Assembly: GCA_002634385.1 (NCBI GenBank)
Contig: NSJL01000007.1
Coordinates: forward strand, 107,456 to 171,455
Direction of reading: 5' to 3'
Origin: Nitrospira sp.
GTDB taxonomy: Bacteria > Nitrospirota > Thermodesulfovibrionia > Thermodesulfovibrionales > Dissulfurispiraceae
Length of the DNA: 64,000 bases
The notes beneath the pieces are model-generated. The model made no database searches, was not told where the DNA came from, and worked only from the letters and a program-made list of their open reading frames with translations. The position numbers were made by a program, and so were the translations under genes. Shown here piece after piece: positions 45,303 through 54,534 of the stretch; the stretch's first letter is position 1, and each line of letters begins with the position of its first letter.

Positions 45303-46805
45303 ATGAACGAAAATCCGTCCTCATCCGAAAGAGCAGACAGGAACAGCATGAAGTTCTCCATTCTCTACGAAATCGCCCTCACGGTAGGGAAGTCCCTCGA
45401 TCTAAAGACTATTCTCGACGATGTCCTCAGCAAAGTAATGCGTTTCATGGAAGTGGACGCGGGCGTCATCTATGTGGTGAATGAGAAGACCCTCGAACTG
45501 GTCCCTGTTTCCTTTCAGAATCTCTCGAACAAGGTGGTCAAGGATCTTTCCGAAAACAAGGTAAAAGTCGGGGAATGCATGTGCGGCACCATTGCGCAAT
45601 GCAATAAAGAGGTGATCATTTTTAAAAACGCCTCTGACGACCCGCGGTTCACCAGGGGGGTTCTGAAAGGAGAGGGAATGGATTTTTACGCGGGGTTGCC
45701 CCTGAAGGCGAAAGGGAAAGTAGTAGGTGTCCTCTGCGTTATTACTCACACTCCCTACACGCCGGACCCGGAAATGCTGGATATCCTGCGGGCGGCAACC
45801 CTCCCCATCGGGCTCGCCATTGAAAATGCACTCCTTTTTGAAAATACACGGAAAGAAGCGGACGCCACGATGCGTTATTTCAACTTCGAGGGAATCGTCA
45901 CCAGCAGCCCCTCCATGCTCTCCATCCTCGACCTCGTGAAGAAAATAGCCGACGTCTCTTCCAGTATCCTGATCTATGGAGAAAGCGGTACCGGCAAGGA
46001 GCTCATCGCCCGCTCGATCCATTTCAACAGCACCCGGCGGGAAAAGCCCTTTGTCACCATCAATTGTGCCGCGCTGCCCGAAAGTCTGCTCGAATCAGAG
46101 CTGTTCGGGTATCTGAGAGGGGCCTTTACCGGCGCACTCACCGATAAGAAGGGGCTTTTTGAGGCGGCAGACGGCGGCACCCTCTTCCTTGACGAAGTGG
46201 AAGCGATGACAAAGAACCTTCAGGTGAAGCTCTTGCGGGTGCTGCAGGACGGGACCTTTTTAAAAGTAGGGGGTACGCAGCCCGTGACCGTTGACGTACG
46301 GATCATCGCGGCCACCAATGAAAAGCTCGTGGACGCGGTAAAAGAGAAGATGTTCAGAGAGGATCTCTATTACCGGTTGAACGTAATCAGGATCGAGCTT
46401 CCCCCCCTCAGGGAGAGGACTGAAGACATCCCCCTGCTGGCCTGGTATTTTATCAATAAGTTCAACAGGAAAGTGGGGAAGAACCTCCGGAAGATTTCCG
46501 ACAGCGCCATGGAGGCTTTGATGCTCTACCCGTGGCCGGGAAACATCCGGGAGCTGGAAAATACCATCGAGAGGGCGGTGGTCGTGGCCGGGACAAACGA
46601 GATCTGCCGCGAAGACCTGCCGGTGGAGGTATCCAGTGCGCGTTTTGACTACACGAAGGACTGGACCCTGGAAAAGATGGAAAAAGAGCATATCATGAAA
46701 GTCCTGCTGATTACCGGGGGCAACAAGACGAAAACGGCGAAACTCCTGGGACTGGACACCTCTACCTTGTGGAGAAAGCTGAAGAGTTATACGAGTGAAG
46801 CATAA
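45303..46805 (+). CDS. GAF-AAA+ sigma-54-dependent activator
   Basis: 500 aa. GAF sensor about 20-185, with a Cys-rich KVGECMCGTIAQCNKE; AAA+ domain about 200-435 with GESGTGKELIARSIH, GAFTGALTDKKG and FLDEVEAMTK; C-terminal Fis-type HTH (HIMKVLLITGGNKTKTAKLLGLDTSTLWRKLKSY). No receiver, so it is NifA/FhlA-like and ligand- or redox-gated. Divergent from tusA and upstream of osmC-dsrE, both with sigma-54 boxes, so it probably controls this island. Confidence 0.9.
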   Translation: MNENPSSSERADRNSMKFSILYEIALTVGKSLDLKTILDDVLSKVMRFMEVDAGVIYVVNEKTLELVPVSFQNLSNKVVKDLSENKVKVGECMCGTIAQCNKEVIIFKNASDDPRFTRGVLKGEGMDFYAGLPLKAKGKVVGVLCVITHTPYTPDPEMLDILRAATLPIGLAIENALLFENTRKEADATMRYFNFEGIVTSSPSMLSILDLVKKIADVSSSILIYGESGTGKELIARSIHFNSTRREKPFVTINCAALPESLLESELFGYLRGAFTGALTDKKGLFEAADGGTLFLDEVEAMTKNLQVKLLRVLQDGTFLKVGGTQPVTVDVRIIAATNEKLVDAVKEKMFREDLYYRLNVIRIELPPLRERTEDIPLLAWYFINKFNRKVGKNLRKISDSAMEALMLYPWPGNIRELENTIERAVVVAGTNEICREDLPVEVSSARFDYTKDWTLEKMEKEHIMKVLLITGGNKTKTAKLLGLDTSTLWRKLKSYTSEA

Positions 46806-47038
46806 TTGATTTTTACAATCCTGGCCGTTTCCCTGTATTCCTTTGTTTTATTTGACATTCAGCCGATTTTCCTCTCTGTTGCCCTCCCCTTTCCCCCGTG
46901 CATTTTGCAATGATTTCCACTCCGGAAGAGACATTATTCATGGTACCGTGAAATTTTTTTCAGCAAAAGAAAAATATATCGAGATCAAACCATTGAAATA
47001 TAATCATATTCCAAGGCAAACCGGAGAGGCCTTCTTTG

Positions 47039-47054
47039 TGGCAGGAAAATTGCT
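47039..47054 (+). promoter_or_regulatory. Sigma-54 promoter for the OsmC-DsrE pair
   Basis: TGGCAGGAAAATTGCT: GG, ten bases, GC with a full TTGCT -12 half. The OsmC ATG is 37 bases on. Confidence 0.7.
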
Positions 47055-47090
47055 TATTTTCCTTTACAAAAAAAACGGGAGGGTACGAAC

Positions 47091-47621
47091 ATGTCAGTCA
47101 TCAACGGCCTTGAGACGGAGAAACTTCTGCACGTAGTCGACACGGTGAAAAAGAACTGGGAGATCGGCAAAACGGTATGGAAAGCTTCCACCAAGTGGAA
47201 GGGGGGCTTTAAGGTGGAAACCTGCTCCCGTGAGTTCACCCTTCTTGCCGACGAGCCCGAAATGCTCTGCGGTACGAACACCGCCGCCAACCCTGTTGAA
47301 ATGGTCCTGCAGGCCTATGGCGCATGCCTTACCATAGGATATGCCATGAATGCCGCCGTACGGGGCATCAAGATAGACGACGTCAAGATCGACCTCGAGG
47401 GGGAGATCGACCTTCCGGGATTCCTCGGTCTCGAGCCCCCGGAATCGCTCCATATGGACAAACTGCCCGGATTCAAGACGATCACCGCCACCGTGAAAAT
47501 CAAGGCGGACGCCGACGAAAGTGCGCTCAGGGGTCTTCATGAACACGTTTTCAGCACCTCTCCTGTGGGGCTCACTCTTTCGAGACCGGTAAAGATGGAG
47601 AGCAAGCTGGAGGTTTGCTAG
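47091..47621 (+). CDS. OsmC family protein
   Basis: 176 aa. The OsmC fold with two Cys in the expected places: EMLCGTNTAANPVEMVLQAYGACLTIGYAM (peroxidatic Cys and its partner). The C-terminal HVFSTSPVGLTLSRPVKMESKLEV is typical. Such proteins reduce organic hydroperoxides or act in sulfur-containing thiol chemistry; the DsrE/TusA neighbours favour the latter. GGAGGG precedes the ATG. Confidence 0.85.
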   Translation: MSVINGLETEKLLHVVDTVKKNWEIGKTVWKASTKWKGGFKVETCSREFTLLADEPEMLCGTNTAANPVEMVLQAYGACLTIGYAMNAAVRGIKIDDVKIDLEGEIDLPGFLGLEPPESLHMDKLPGFKTITATVKIKADADESALRGLHEHVFSTSPVGLTLSRPVKMESKLEVC

Positions 47622-47624
47622 GCC

Positions 47625-48041
47625 ATGATCGGCGTACTGGATCAGTCTGTTTTGCACGATACGAAACCCGACACGGAAGACGTCTTCATCGTTCTGTGCG
47701 CATCGGGTTTCGACAATCCCGACAGGGTCCGTTCTGCTTTGATGTTCGCCATGCTGGCGGCTTCCGCCAATTACCGGACAGTGCTCTATTGCATCCAGGG
47801 TGCTGTCGAGGTGATGGTGCAAGGAGCAATAGAACAAAATGAAGTCGTCAGGCCGGACACCCCCACCATCGCCCAGAGGCTCGGCGAAGCGCTGGAAATG
47901 GGGGTTGAGATCCAGTGCTGCACGCAGACCATGGCGAACAAGAAAATCACCGAGGCAGACCTGATTCCCGGCGTTGTGGCCGCAGGGGCGATGAACCTCA
48001 TTGCCCTGACTTCCACCGCAAAGGGGTCCCTCTGCTTTTAA
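47625..48041 (+). CDS. DsrE family protein (DsrE2-like)
   Basis: 138 aa, starting 3 bases after osmC. TEDVFIVLCASGFDNPDRVRSALMFAMLAAS is the DsrE fold; EIQCCTQTMANKKIT provides the candidate persulfide Cys, with IPGVVAAGAMNLIALTSTA after it. Probably sulfur delivery or storage with TusA. An intrinsic terminator follows. Confidence 0.8.
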   Translation: MIGVLDQSVLHDTKPDTEDVFIVLCASGFDNPDRVRSALMFAMLAASANYRTVLYCIQGAVEVMVQGAIEQNEVVRPDTPTIAQRLGEALEMGVEIQCCTQTMANKKITEADLIPGVVAAGAMNLIALTSTAKGSLCF

Positions 48042-48065
48042 CCGTCTCCCGCTGTCTCCCTGGCA

Positions 48066-48111
48066 AGGCGGACGATAGCATGTGACATTGCTATCGTCCG
48101 CCTTTTTTTTC
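48066..48111 (+). terminator. Intrinsic terminator after the DsrE2-like gene
   Basis: AGGCGGACGATAGCA pairs perfectly with TGCTATCGTCCGCCT around a short loop, followed by seven or more T. Confidence 0.93.
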
Positions 48112-48260
48112 TCCTTGAAATAATAATTACTACGTTACACTCTGAGGTCCTGAAAAGCCGTTCGACAGACGCGCCCCCGGGGGCGGCATAAGCAGAACAG
48201 GCTGATACCCTTTCCTCTTTTCCTGAAGCAAGGCCTCCGGCACCCGCGCTACTCCCGAAA

Positions 48261-48288
48261 CCTACATTATTGTTTTGACAAAAATGTC
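48261..48288. promoter_or_regulatory. Upstream operator of the porin-amt operon
   Basis: CCTACATTATTGT followed after three bases by GACAAAAATGTCG, the imperfect inverted partner. The same half-site occurs three more times ahead of the second amt gene. It is about 90 bases upstream of a sigma-54 promoter, the position of an enhancer. Confidence 0.6.
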
Positions 48289-48351
48289 GCAGCTACGTTT
48301 TTGTAGCAACAGGAAGACTCTATTTTGTTTTTAATTCAATAGCTTAAACTT

Positions 48352-48367
48352 TGGCACGGTTTTCGCT
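48352..48367 (+). promoter_or_regulatory. Sigma-54 promoter of the HTH-porin-amt-glnK operon
   Basis: TGGCACGGTTTTCGCT: perfect TGGCACG -24 half and GC at -12. Confidence 0.75.
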
Positions 48368-48391
48368 ATTCCGGTGAACAGGAGAGAGAGC

Positions 48392-48601
48392 ATGGGCACG
48401 CTGAAAGACAAAGTGGAGGAGATGGAGAGGGAAGAAATCCTCACTGCCCTCCGGGAAAACCGGTGGATCATGGCGCAAGCGGCACGGAAGCTGGGCATCA
48501 CCGAGAGGATGATCGGGTACAAAATCAAAAAGTACGGAATCAGAATGGCGAGAAGGAAGGGTGATGAGGCGGAGGGGAGCGAAAGCAGAGCTGATGAATA
48601 G
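48392..48601 (+). CDS. Stand-alone Fis/NifA-type helix-turn-helix protein
   Basis: 69 aa from the ATG after AGGAGAG. VEEMEREEILTALRENRWIMAQAARKLGITERMIGYKIKKYGI is the C-terminal DNA-binding domain of NifA/NtrC-type activators, but the AAA+ part is absent. The tail is acidic (GDEAEGSESRADE). It is the first gene behind a sigma-54 promoter, so it may bind the same enhancer as an anti-activator or co-regulator. Confidence 0.85.
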   Translation: MGTLKDKVEEMEREEILTALRENRWIMAQAARKLGITERMIGYKIKKYGIRMARRKGDEAEGSESRADE

Positions 48602-48660
48602 AAAGTGAGTGAGAAGGCACGGCGGGCAGGAGCCCGCAAAAAAATTCCCTGGAGGAAGAG

Positions 48661-49515
48661 ATGAGAATCAGGAAAGCAGTGACAGTATTCTGTGCAGCAG
48701 CCCTGGCAGCGGTGATGGGAGCGGGGACCCCGCATGCGGAGGAGAAACCCGCCGTCACCGCTCCGGAAGTGGCGCCGGCCGCACCGGTACCGGCCCCTCC
48801 CGCAGAGGACAGGGTGACCGGCAGTGCTACCGTTGGCGTTTTCAACAGGTACATTTTCAGGGGGTATGAGATCGGCACGAAGAGCGTCGTCATTCAGCCC
48901 GCCCTCACCGTTGCCTTCAAGGGCTTTGCGGCGAGTTTCTGGGGCACTATCGACAGCGATGAGCACCCCACCCAGTCTTTTGTTCCCGACAGGGAGGGCA
49001 GAAAAAGCTTCAACGAGACAGATTTTACTTTGAGCTATACCTATGATATCGGCAAGCTTTCCCTGACCGGAGGCTACATCTACTATGCAACAAAATACGT
49101 TTCCGAAACGGAAGAGCTGTTCGTAACGGCTGCCTATGACACCCTGTTGAAGCCTACCCTTTCGGTATACCGGGACATCTCCTCCTTCCCGGGCACCTAT
49201 GTGAACCTCGCCATAGCTCACTCCTTCGGCATCATGAAAGATATTACTCTGGATCTGGGCGCCTCCGCGGGATACTTCTCCGGAGATGACGACGCCTTCA
49301 GGTCGGAAGGGGGCACCGGAAAGAAATACGAGGCCTTCCATGACGGGATGGTAAAGGCAGGGCTTACCGTTCCGGTTGCAAAGAACATGGCATTGCAGCC
49401 GGTGGTGCAGTATTGGTTTCCCCTTTCCGACAAGGCGGAAAGGCACGGCTATAACCCCAATGGGCACCTCGATGATACCCTGGTAACAGGGCTCAACGTG
49501 GTCCTGAGCTTTTAA
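48661..49515 (+). CDS. TorF-like outer-membrane porin
   Basis: 284 aa. Signal peptide to about residue 26 ([11 protein letters not shown]), a Pro/Ala-rich linker, then amphipathic strands beginning [21 protein letters not shown], the typical TorF start, and ending [15 protein letters not shown] with a terminal Phe. About ten strands can be made out. Placed before amt, it may let ammonium or a nitrogen compound through the outer membrane. Confidence 0.8.
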   Translation: MRIRKAVTVFCAAALAAVMGAGTPHAEEKPAVTAPEVAPAAPVPAPPAEDRVTGSATVGVFNRYIFRGYEIGTKSVVIQPALTVAFKGFAASFWGTIDSDEHPTQSFVPDREGRKSFNETDFTLSYTYDIGKLSLTGGYIYYATKYVSETEELFVTAAYDTLLKPTLSVYRDISSFPGTYVNLAIAHSFGIMKDITLDLGASAGYFSGDDDAFRSEGGTGKKYEAFHDGMVKAGLTVPVAKNMALQPVVQYWFPLSDKAERHGYNPNGHLDDTLVTGLNVVLSF

Positions 49516-49538
49516 AAGAGAGAAAAGGAGAAACAGAC

Positions 49539-50945
49539 ATGAAACGGCTCATCAGCATCATACTCTTACTCATAGGACTCCTGAGTTGCACCGGGCTTGT
49601 GTTTGCAGAAGAGAAAGCACTGCCTACCCCTCCTGCCTCCCCGGCAGCGGCTGAGCAGGCATCCCCTGCTCAGCCTGCATCCCCCTCGACGGTGCCAGCG
49701 TCTGCGGATGCCGCCGCTCCTGCGCCGCTGAAGATCGATACCGGCGACACCGCATGGATGATCGTTGCCACCGCCCTCGTCATGCTGATGACGATCCCGG
49801 GTCTGGCGCTCTTCTACGGGGGACTTTCCAAGAAGAAGGACTCCCTTAACACCATCGCCATGTCTTTCGTTACCTTCTGCATTGTGAGCACATTATGGGT
49901 TATTTACGGATACACCTTCGCCTTCGGGGAAGATCTTTCCGGAATTATCGGGAAGCCGGCCAAGCTGCTTCTCGCCGGGGTGGGAGTGAACAGCATCTCC
50001 GATCTTGCGAAGACCATTCCCGAGTACATCTTCATTGTCTATCAGCTTACCTTCGCCGCCATTACCGTTGCCCTGGCGAGTGGCGCCTATATCGAGAGGA
50101 TGAAGTTCTCCGCATGGGTGCTCTTCTCCATCCTTTGGATGACCGTGGTCTATCTGCCCGTGGCCCATTGGGTATGGGGCGGCGGATTTCTCGCAAAACT
50201 GGGGGCCCTCGATTTCGCGGGGGGCACCGTGGTCCATATCAATGCCGGTGCCGCCGCCCTCGTGGGCGCGCTGGTCCTCGGCAAGAGGCGAGAGACAACG
50301 CTGATTCCCAGCAATCTTACTCTCGTGGTGACCGGAGCAGGCCTCCTCTGGTTCGGATGGTTCGGCTTCAATGCCGGCTCCGCCCTGGCGGCGAACGGGC
50401 TTGCGGGAGCGGCCTTCATCAACACCAATACGGCCACGGCGGTGGCCGCCGTGGCCTGGATGCTGGCGGAGTGGATACACGCGAAAAAGCCCACGGTTCT
50501 CGGTCTCGCCTCGGGCGCCGTGGCGGGTCTCGTTGCCATCACCCCTGCGGCCGGCTTCGTGAATATCAGCGGCTCCCTCATCATCGGCGCCGCGGCGGGG
50601 ATCGTCTCCTTCTTCTCCGTGGCGGTGCTGAAGCCGAAACTCGGCTATGACGATACCCTGGATGCCTTCGGGATCCATGGAGTCGCGGGGACCCTTGGGG
50701 CCATTCTCACCGGTATCTTTGCCGACCCCTCCATCAACGAGCTGGGCAAAGGGCTCCTGTACGGAAATCCGGGACAGCTCATGACGCAGATCATCGCCGC
50801 CGTCGTCACCATGATCTACAGCGGAGGAGCGACGTATGTCATCTTCATGATCATCAAGGCCCTCGTGGGAGTGAGGGTTGATACGGAGGAGGAAATCACG
50901 GGTCTCGACGAGAGCCAGCACGGTGAAAAGGCGTACAACCTGTAG
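49539..50945 (+). CDS. amtB: Ammonium transporter (Amt), long N-terminus
   Basis: 468 aa. Signal peptide 1-23, a Pro/Ala linker to residue 63, then the eleven-helix Amt fold: [36 protein letters not shown] (pore His), [19 protein letters not shown] and [16 protein letters not shown] (second pore His). The extra linker is unusual. Inner-membrane NH4+ uptake. Followed by glnK after 64 bases. Confidence 0.94.
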   Translation: MKRLISIILLLIGLLSCTGLVFAEEKALPTPPASPAAAEQASPAQPASPSTVPASADAAAPAPLKIDTGDTAWMIVATALVMLMTIPGLALFYGGLSKKKDSLNTIAMSFVTFCIVSTLWVIYGYTFAFGEDLSGIIGKPAKLLLAGVGVNSISDLAKTIPEYIFIVYQLTFAAITVALASGAYIERMKFSAWVLFSILWMTVVYLPVAHWVWGGGFLAKLGALDFAGGTVVHINAGAAALVGALVLGKRRETTLIPSNLTLVVTGAGLLWFGWFGFNAGSALAANGLAGAAFINTNTATAVAAVAWMLAEWIHAKKPTVLGLASGAVAGLVAITPAAGFVNISGSLIIGAAAGIVSFFSVAVLKPKLGYDDTLDAFGIHGVAGTLGAILTGIFADPSINELGKGLLYGNPGQLMTQIIAAVVTMIYSGGATYVIFMIIKALVGVRVDTEEEITGLDESQHGEKAYNL

Positions 50946-50949
50946 CTGA

Positions 50950-51348
<399 letters not shown>

Positions 51349-51402
51349 GACACTCAGGGGACTCCTCCCTGCCTCTGCACCGAACGCCACTCCCCAAGGA
51401 AT

Positions 51403-51435
51403 CCTACATTATTGTCGCTCAGACAATAATGTAGG
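51403..51435. promoter_or_regulatory. Perfect palindromic operator upstream of the second amt gene
   Basis: CCTACATTATTGTC, five bases, GACAATAATGTAGG. A perfect 14-bp inverted repeat about 125-155 bases upstream of a sigma-54 promoter. Confidence 0.7.
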
Positions 51436-51487
51436 ATTCTACTATCTCCCTGTTTACAAAGCAGCAACCGTTCCCCCCTTATCTTTT

Positions 51488-51500
51488 CCTACATTATTGT
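51488..51500. promoter_or_regulatory. Extra operator half-site
   Basis: CCTACATTATTGT again, same orientation as 51403. Confidence 0.6.
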
Positions 51501-51557
51501 ATCTTCCCCCGGGACAACTCTCTCCGCAATCTCCCGGTATTTCAAAGGGATGGGAAC

Positions 51558-51573
51558 TGGCATGCTTTTCGCA
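51558..51573 (+). promoter_or_regulatory. Sigma-54 promoter of the second amt gene
   Basis: TGGCATGCTTTTCGCA: GG, ten bases, GC. The ATG is about 42 bases downstream. Confidence 0.7.
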
Positions 51574-51614
51574 GAGGTACCTGCCCGGAAGTCTATTTCG
51601 AGGAGGAACCGACC

Positions 51615-52919
51615 ATGAAACACAAGGCGACATTGCTCGCAGTGCTGACAGGCATGCTTTTCGTGCCCGGCTATGGACATGCACAGACAGCCGGGAAGGT
51701 GGACGCGGGAGACACTGCATTTGTCCTCGTATCCGCCGCCCTCGTCATGCTCATGACCCCGGGGCTCGCGCTCTTCTACGGGGGGATGGTCAGGACAAAG
51801 AATGTCCTTGGCACGCTCATGCAGAGCTTTTTCGCCCTTGCCCTCGTCAGCGTACAATGGATACTGTACGGCTACAGTCTCTCTTTCGGACCCGATCTCG
51901 GCGGAGTCATCGGGAGCCTCGACTGGGCGGGTCTGCGGGGGGTGGGCATGGAGCCGAATTCCGATTATGCGCCCACGATACCCCATATCGCTTTCATGAT
52001 CTACCAGGCCATGTTCGCGGCGATAACACCGGCCCTGATTACCGGGGCGGTTGCGGAGAGGATGAAGTTTGCGGCATTCCTTCTCTTCACTCTGCTGTGG
52101 TCCACTCTCGTCTATGATCCTGTGGCGCACTGGATATGGGGTGCCGGGGGATGGCTCAAGGAATGGGGAGCCCTGGACTTTGCGGGGGGCATTGTCGTGC
52201 ATGTCACTTCAGGTATTTCCGCTCTGGCCGCAGCCATAGTGATCGGCAAAAGGAAGGGATACCTGCAGGAAGCAATCTACCCCCATAATCTTCCCATGAC
52301 CGTTCTCGGCGCCGGCCTCCTCTGGTTCGGGTGGTTCGGCTTCAATGCGGGGAGCGCCCTCTCCTCCGGGGCGCTGAGCGCCATGGCCTTTGTGGTCACC
52401 CATATTTCGGCGGTGGGAGCCACGGTGATATGGGTAATTATCGAGTGGCTCCACCGGGGGAAACCCACCATGTTCGGCGCTGCCACCGGGTCTATTGCCG
52501 GGCTGGCCACCATTACTCCCGCAGCGGGCTTTGTCGGACCGATGCCCGCGTTGGCGGTGGGCCTGATGGCGGGTGCAGCGTGTTATATCTCGCTGAACAT
52601 GAAGAACCGTTTCGGATATGATGATTCCCTGGACGCCTTCGGGGTGCATGGAATCGGCGGGATCATCGGGACGCTCTGCGTCGGGCTCTTTGCGCAGAAG
52701 GCGATCAACCCGGGAGGGGATAATGGGATGTTTTTCGGTAATCCGAAGCTGCTTCTGACGCAAGCCCTCGCCATCGCAGTAGTGGCCCTCTACTCTTTCC
52801 TCGTCACCATAGTCCTCCTGAAGCTCATCGGCAGCCTGGTGGGGCTGAGGGTCGATCCTGAGGAGGAACTGATGGGCCTTGATATCACCCAGCACGGCGA
52901 AAGCGGGTATTCGTCGTAA
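51615..52919 (+). CDS. Ammonium transporter (Amt), second copy
   Basis: 434 aa. Signal peptide 1-22 (VPGYGHAQT), then [66 protein letters not shown] and DAFGVHGIGGIIGTL. Both pore His are kept. It differs from the first copy by lacking the Pro/Ala linker and carries its own sigma-54 promoter and operators. No glnK immediately after. Confidence 0.94.
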   Translation: MKHKATLLAVLTGMLFVPGYGHAQTAGKVDAGDTAFVLVSAALVMLMTPGLALFYGGMVRTKNVLGTLMQSFFALALVSVQWILYGYSLSFGPDLGGVIGSLDWAGLRGVGMEPNSDYAPTIPHIAFMIYQAMFAAITPALITGAVAERMKFAAFLLFTLLWSTLVYDPVAHWIWGAGGWLKEWGALDFAGGIVVHVTSGISALAAAIVIGKRKGYLQEAIYPHNLPMTVLGAGLLWFGWFGFNAGSALSSGALSAMAFVVTHISAVGATVIWVIIEWLHRGKPTMFGAATGSIAGLATITPAAGFVGPMPALAVGLMAGAACYISLNMKNRFGYDDSLDAFGVHGIGGIIGTLCVGLFAQKAINPGGDNGMFFGNPKLLLTQALAIAVVALYSFLVTIVLLKLIGSLVGLRVDPEEELMGLDITQHGESGYSS

Positions 52920-53099
52920 TACCACAGCATAATAAAGACATCATCCTCCTTTTTATGCATTCTCTTTCGGGAGAGGAGGGGACAGGGGGATTCGATGTCC
53001 TTGCAATGCGACAGGATCACCGTATTCCCTCGCGGATAGTTGATTCTGATGCTCGTATCCTCCGGGGAGCGTCACCCCTGACCTCTCCTCTCCGTGTCA
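52920..53099. other. Intergenic, no gene seen
   Basis: Between the amt stop and the family B element I see no gene and no clear terminator. Confidence 0.4.
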
Positions 53100-53620
53100 G
53101 GGGAGTCGTGAAGTCCTTCACTCCCCGGCCTCTTGTTCTGCCTCTCTACCGCTCACTCCGTTACCACAGCGCAAACTCGCTTCCGCTCAAACATGCACTG
53201 TGGTGGCCACTCCGTTTCACGAAGAGAGGAGACGAACAAGAGCTAAGGTCCGCTCAGAACTCCCCTCCTCCCCTCTCCTTCATCCCTCAGACTCCTTCCC
53301 CACGCATTCCTTTCGGGAGAGGACGAGGGAAGGAGTCGTGTGTTTCTGTCGTCATCCCGGCGGATCCTCTGAGCCGGGATCCAGTCCCTTTCCGAAAGAC
53401 TCTGGTTCAAAGACTCTGGACCCCGGCTTTCGCCGGGGTGACGGATTCCAAAACAGACAGACACAGGGGGGCAGGGGGTATCCTCTTCTCTGCAGCGAGT
53501 GTCTGGAATAGCAGAGGGGGCAGGACACCCTCCCCTCGAGGGAGGGGAATGAGGAGATCCCCTGAGAACAGGGAGGAATTCACTCGCAAAGAAAGAGGGT
53601 ACCCCCTTGCCCCTCACCCG
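53100..53620. repeat. Family B repeat, copy 3 (inverted relative to copy 2)
   Basis: Shares, in opposite orientation, long stretches with 28810-29350, including cctcttgttctgcctctcta, gtcatcccggcggatcctc and ctctgcagcgagtgtctgga. A duplicated ctctggttcaaagactctgg is specific to this copy. The gene-like open frames inside are not convincing. Confidence 0.75.
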
Positions 53621-53670
53621 AGGAGGACACTTCCTCTCGCCCTTTATAATCATACAGTGAAATCAATCCT

Positions 53671-54165
53671 CTATCCTTTTCCTCCCTTTGCATCCAGCGC
53701 TTCAACAACAGTCTTGAGCAGAAAGAAGAGATAGAGCGCCTCCTCGTCGGACAGCTCCAGGGGGTCTTCGGTATCCGGGGCGTCGAGAATCATCTCCACC
53801 ACGCAGCGCATGACATGCAATTGCGTGGGGATTTCCACCTTCCCGACCGTTTCGGCAAAACTGCCCCCCCCTCCCGCAAGATCCTCCATAAGGGCAACAT
53901 TACTGTTGTGGAGCTCTATCAGCTCTTCGGCCGTTACCTTCTCAAAATCCCCGCCCTGCTGAAACATCTTATAAACGACAAAAGCCATAAAAACAGCAAG
54001 TTCAGCGACAGCGGGATCGATATCGTCCGTTGCATGGACCAGAAATGCGAGAAGATCGGGCTGGCTCTTGCTCAGGGCGACCATCTCCCGGTTCCCCTGG
54101 GCAGGGTCCATCACCGCCACTTCCTTCCAGACTTTTTCCACCATCTCTTCGGATATACTTTCCAT
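53671..54165 (-). CDS. Conserved-looking soluble protein of unknown function
   Basis: 164 aa from the ATG after AAGGAAGG. Mainly helical and acidic: MESISEEMVEKVWKEVAVMD, VAELAVFMAFVVYKMFQQGG, LSDEEALYLFFLLKTVVEALDAK. No family recognised. The frame stays open upstream through a family A element, but those residues (STRVCLHTAFCCDRLQ) are repeat sequence and should not be annotated as protein. Confidence 0.65.
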   Translation of the reverse strand: MESISEEMVEKVWKEVAVMDPAQGNREMVALSKSQPDLLAFLVHATDDIDPAVAELAVFMAFVVYKMFQQGGDFEKVTAEELIELHNSNVALMEDLAGGGGSFAETVGKVEIPTQLHVMRCVVEMILDAPDTEDPLELSDEEALYLFFLLKTVVEALDAKGGKG

Positions 54166-54180
54166 GGAACCTTCCTTTTT

Positions 54181-54357
54181 AGGGTGTGTTTGCACACTGG
54201 GTTCGTAGCGAGACCGAGCGAAGAGTCCTTGGGAAGACGTCACGGGGAAAAAGCCCGGAGGCGTAGCAGAGCTACGTTGAGGACGTTTTTCCCGGGACAA
54301 CGCAGTCCGGGGGCTCTGCAGCCGGTCGCAGCAGAAAGCAGTGTGCAAACACACCCT
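54181..54357 (+). mobile_element. Family A MITE-like palindromic element, copy A3
   Basis: 177 bp; the ends agggtgtgtttgcacact and agtgtgcaaacacaccct are perfect inverted copies; TA flanks both sides. Contains the ggaggcgtagcagagctacg module. The inner stem reads AGAGTCCTTGG against CCGGGGGCTCT. Confidence 0.9.
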
Positions 54358-54414
54358 AGTGCTCTTTTGCTTCATAGTAGCATATTTCCCCCGGCAAAGG
54401 AGAGGTAGGCTGTG

Positions 54415-54440
54415 CATGCCCGTTTTTTGAGCACCCCCTG
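54415..54440. repeat. Family B repeat end fragment
   Basis: gcccgttttttgagcacccc is an inverted near-copy of the ggggtgctgaaaaacgaggg end at 58243. Confidence 0.4.
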
Positions 54441-54506
54441 CCTTATTTTTGTGCACAACCTCCCCACTGTTCATTTAATTATCCCTGTTTATCAATAAAA
54501 CGCCCC

Positions 54507-54522
54507 TGGCATATCTATTGCA
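54507..54522 (+). promoter_or_regulatory. Sigma-54 promoter of the GATase-glnK-glnA operon
   Basis: TGGCATATCTATTGCA: GG, ten bases, GC with TTGCA. The predicted start (12 bases past the -12 C) is at 54533, two bases before the ATG. Confidence 0.75.
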
Positions 54523-54534
54523 TTAGTTTTTTGT

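Noticed and set aside
48261..48288. Canonical NtrC or NifA binding sites
   Set aside because: Sequence does not have the GCAC...GTGC or TGT-N10-ACA pattern.
51403..51500. CRISPR-like repeat series
   Set aside because: Only three half-sites, part of an inverted pair, no regular spacers, no cas genes.
54166..54474. N-terminal extension of the 53671 gene
   Set aside because: It is read through the family A element; a good ribosome site and ATG exist at 54165.
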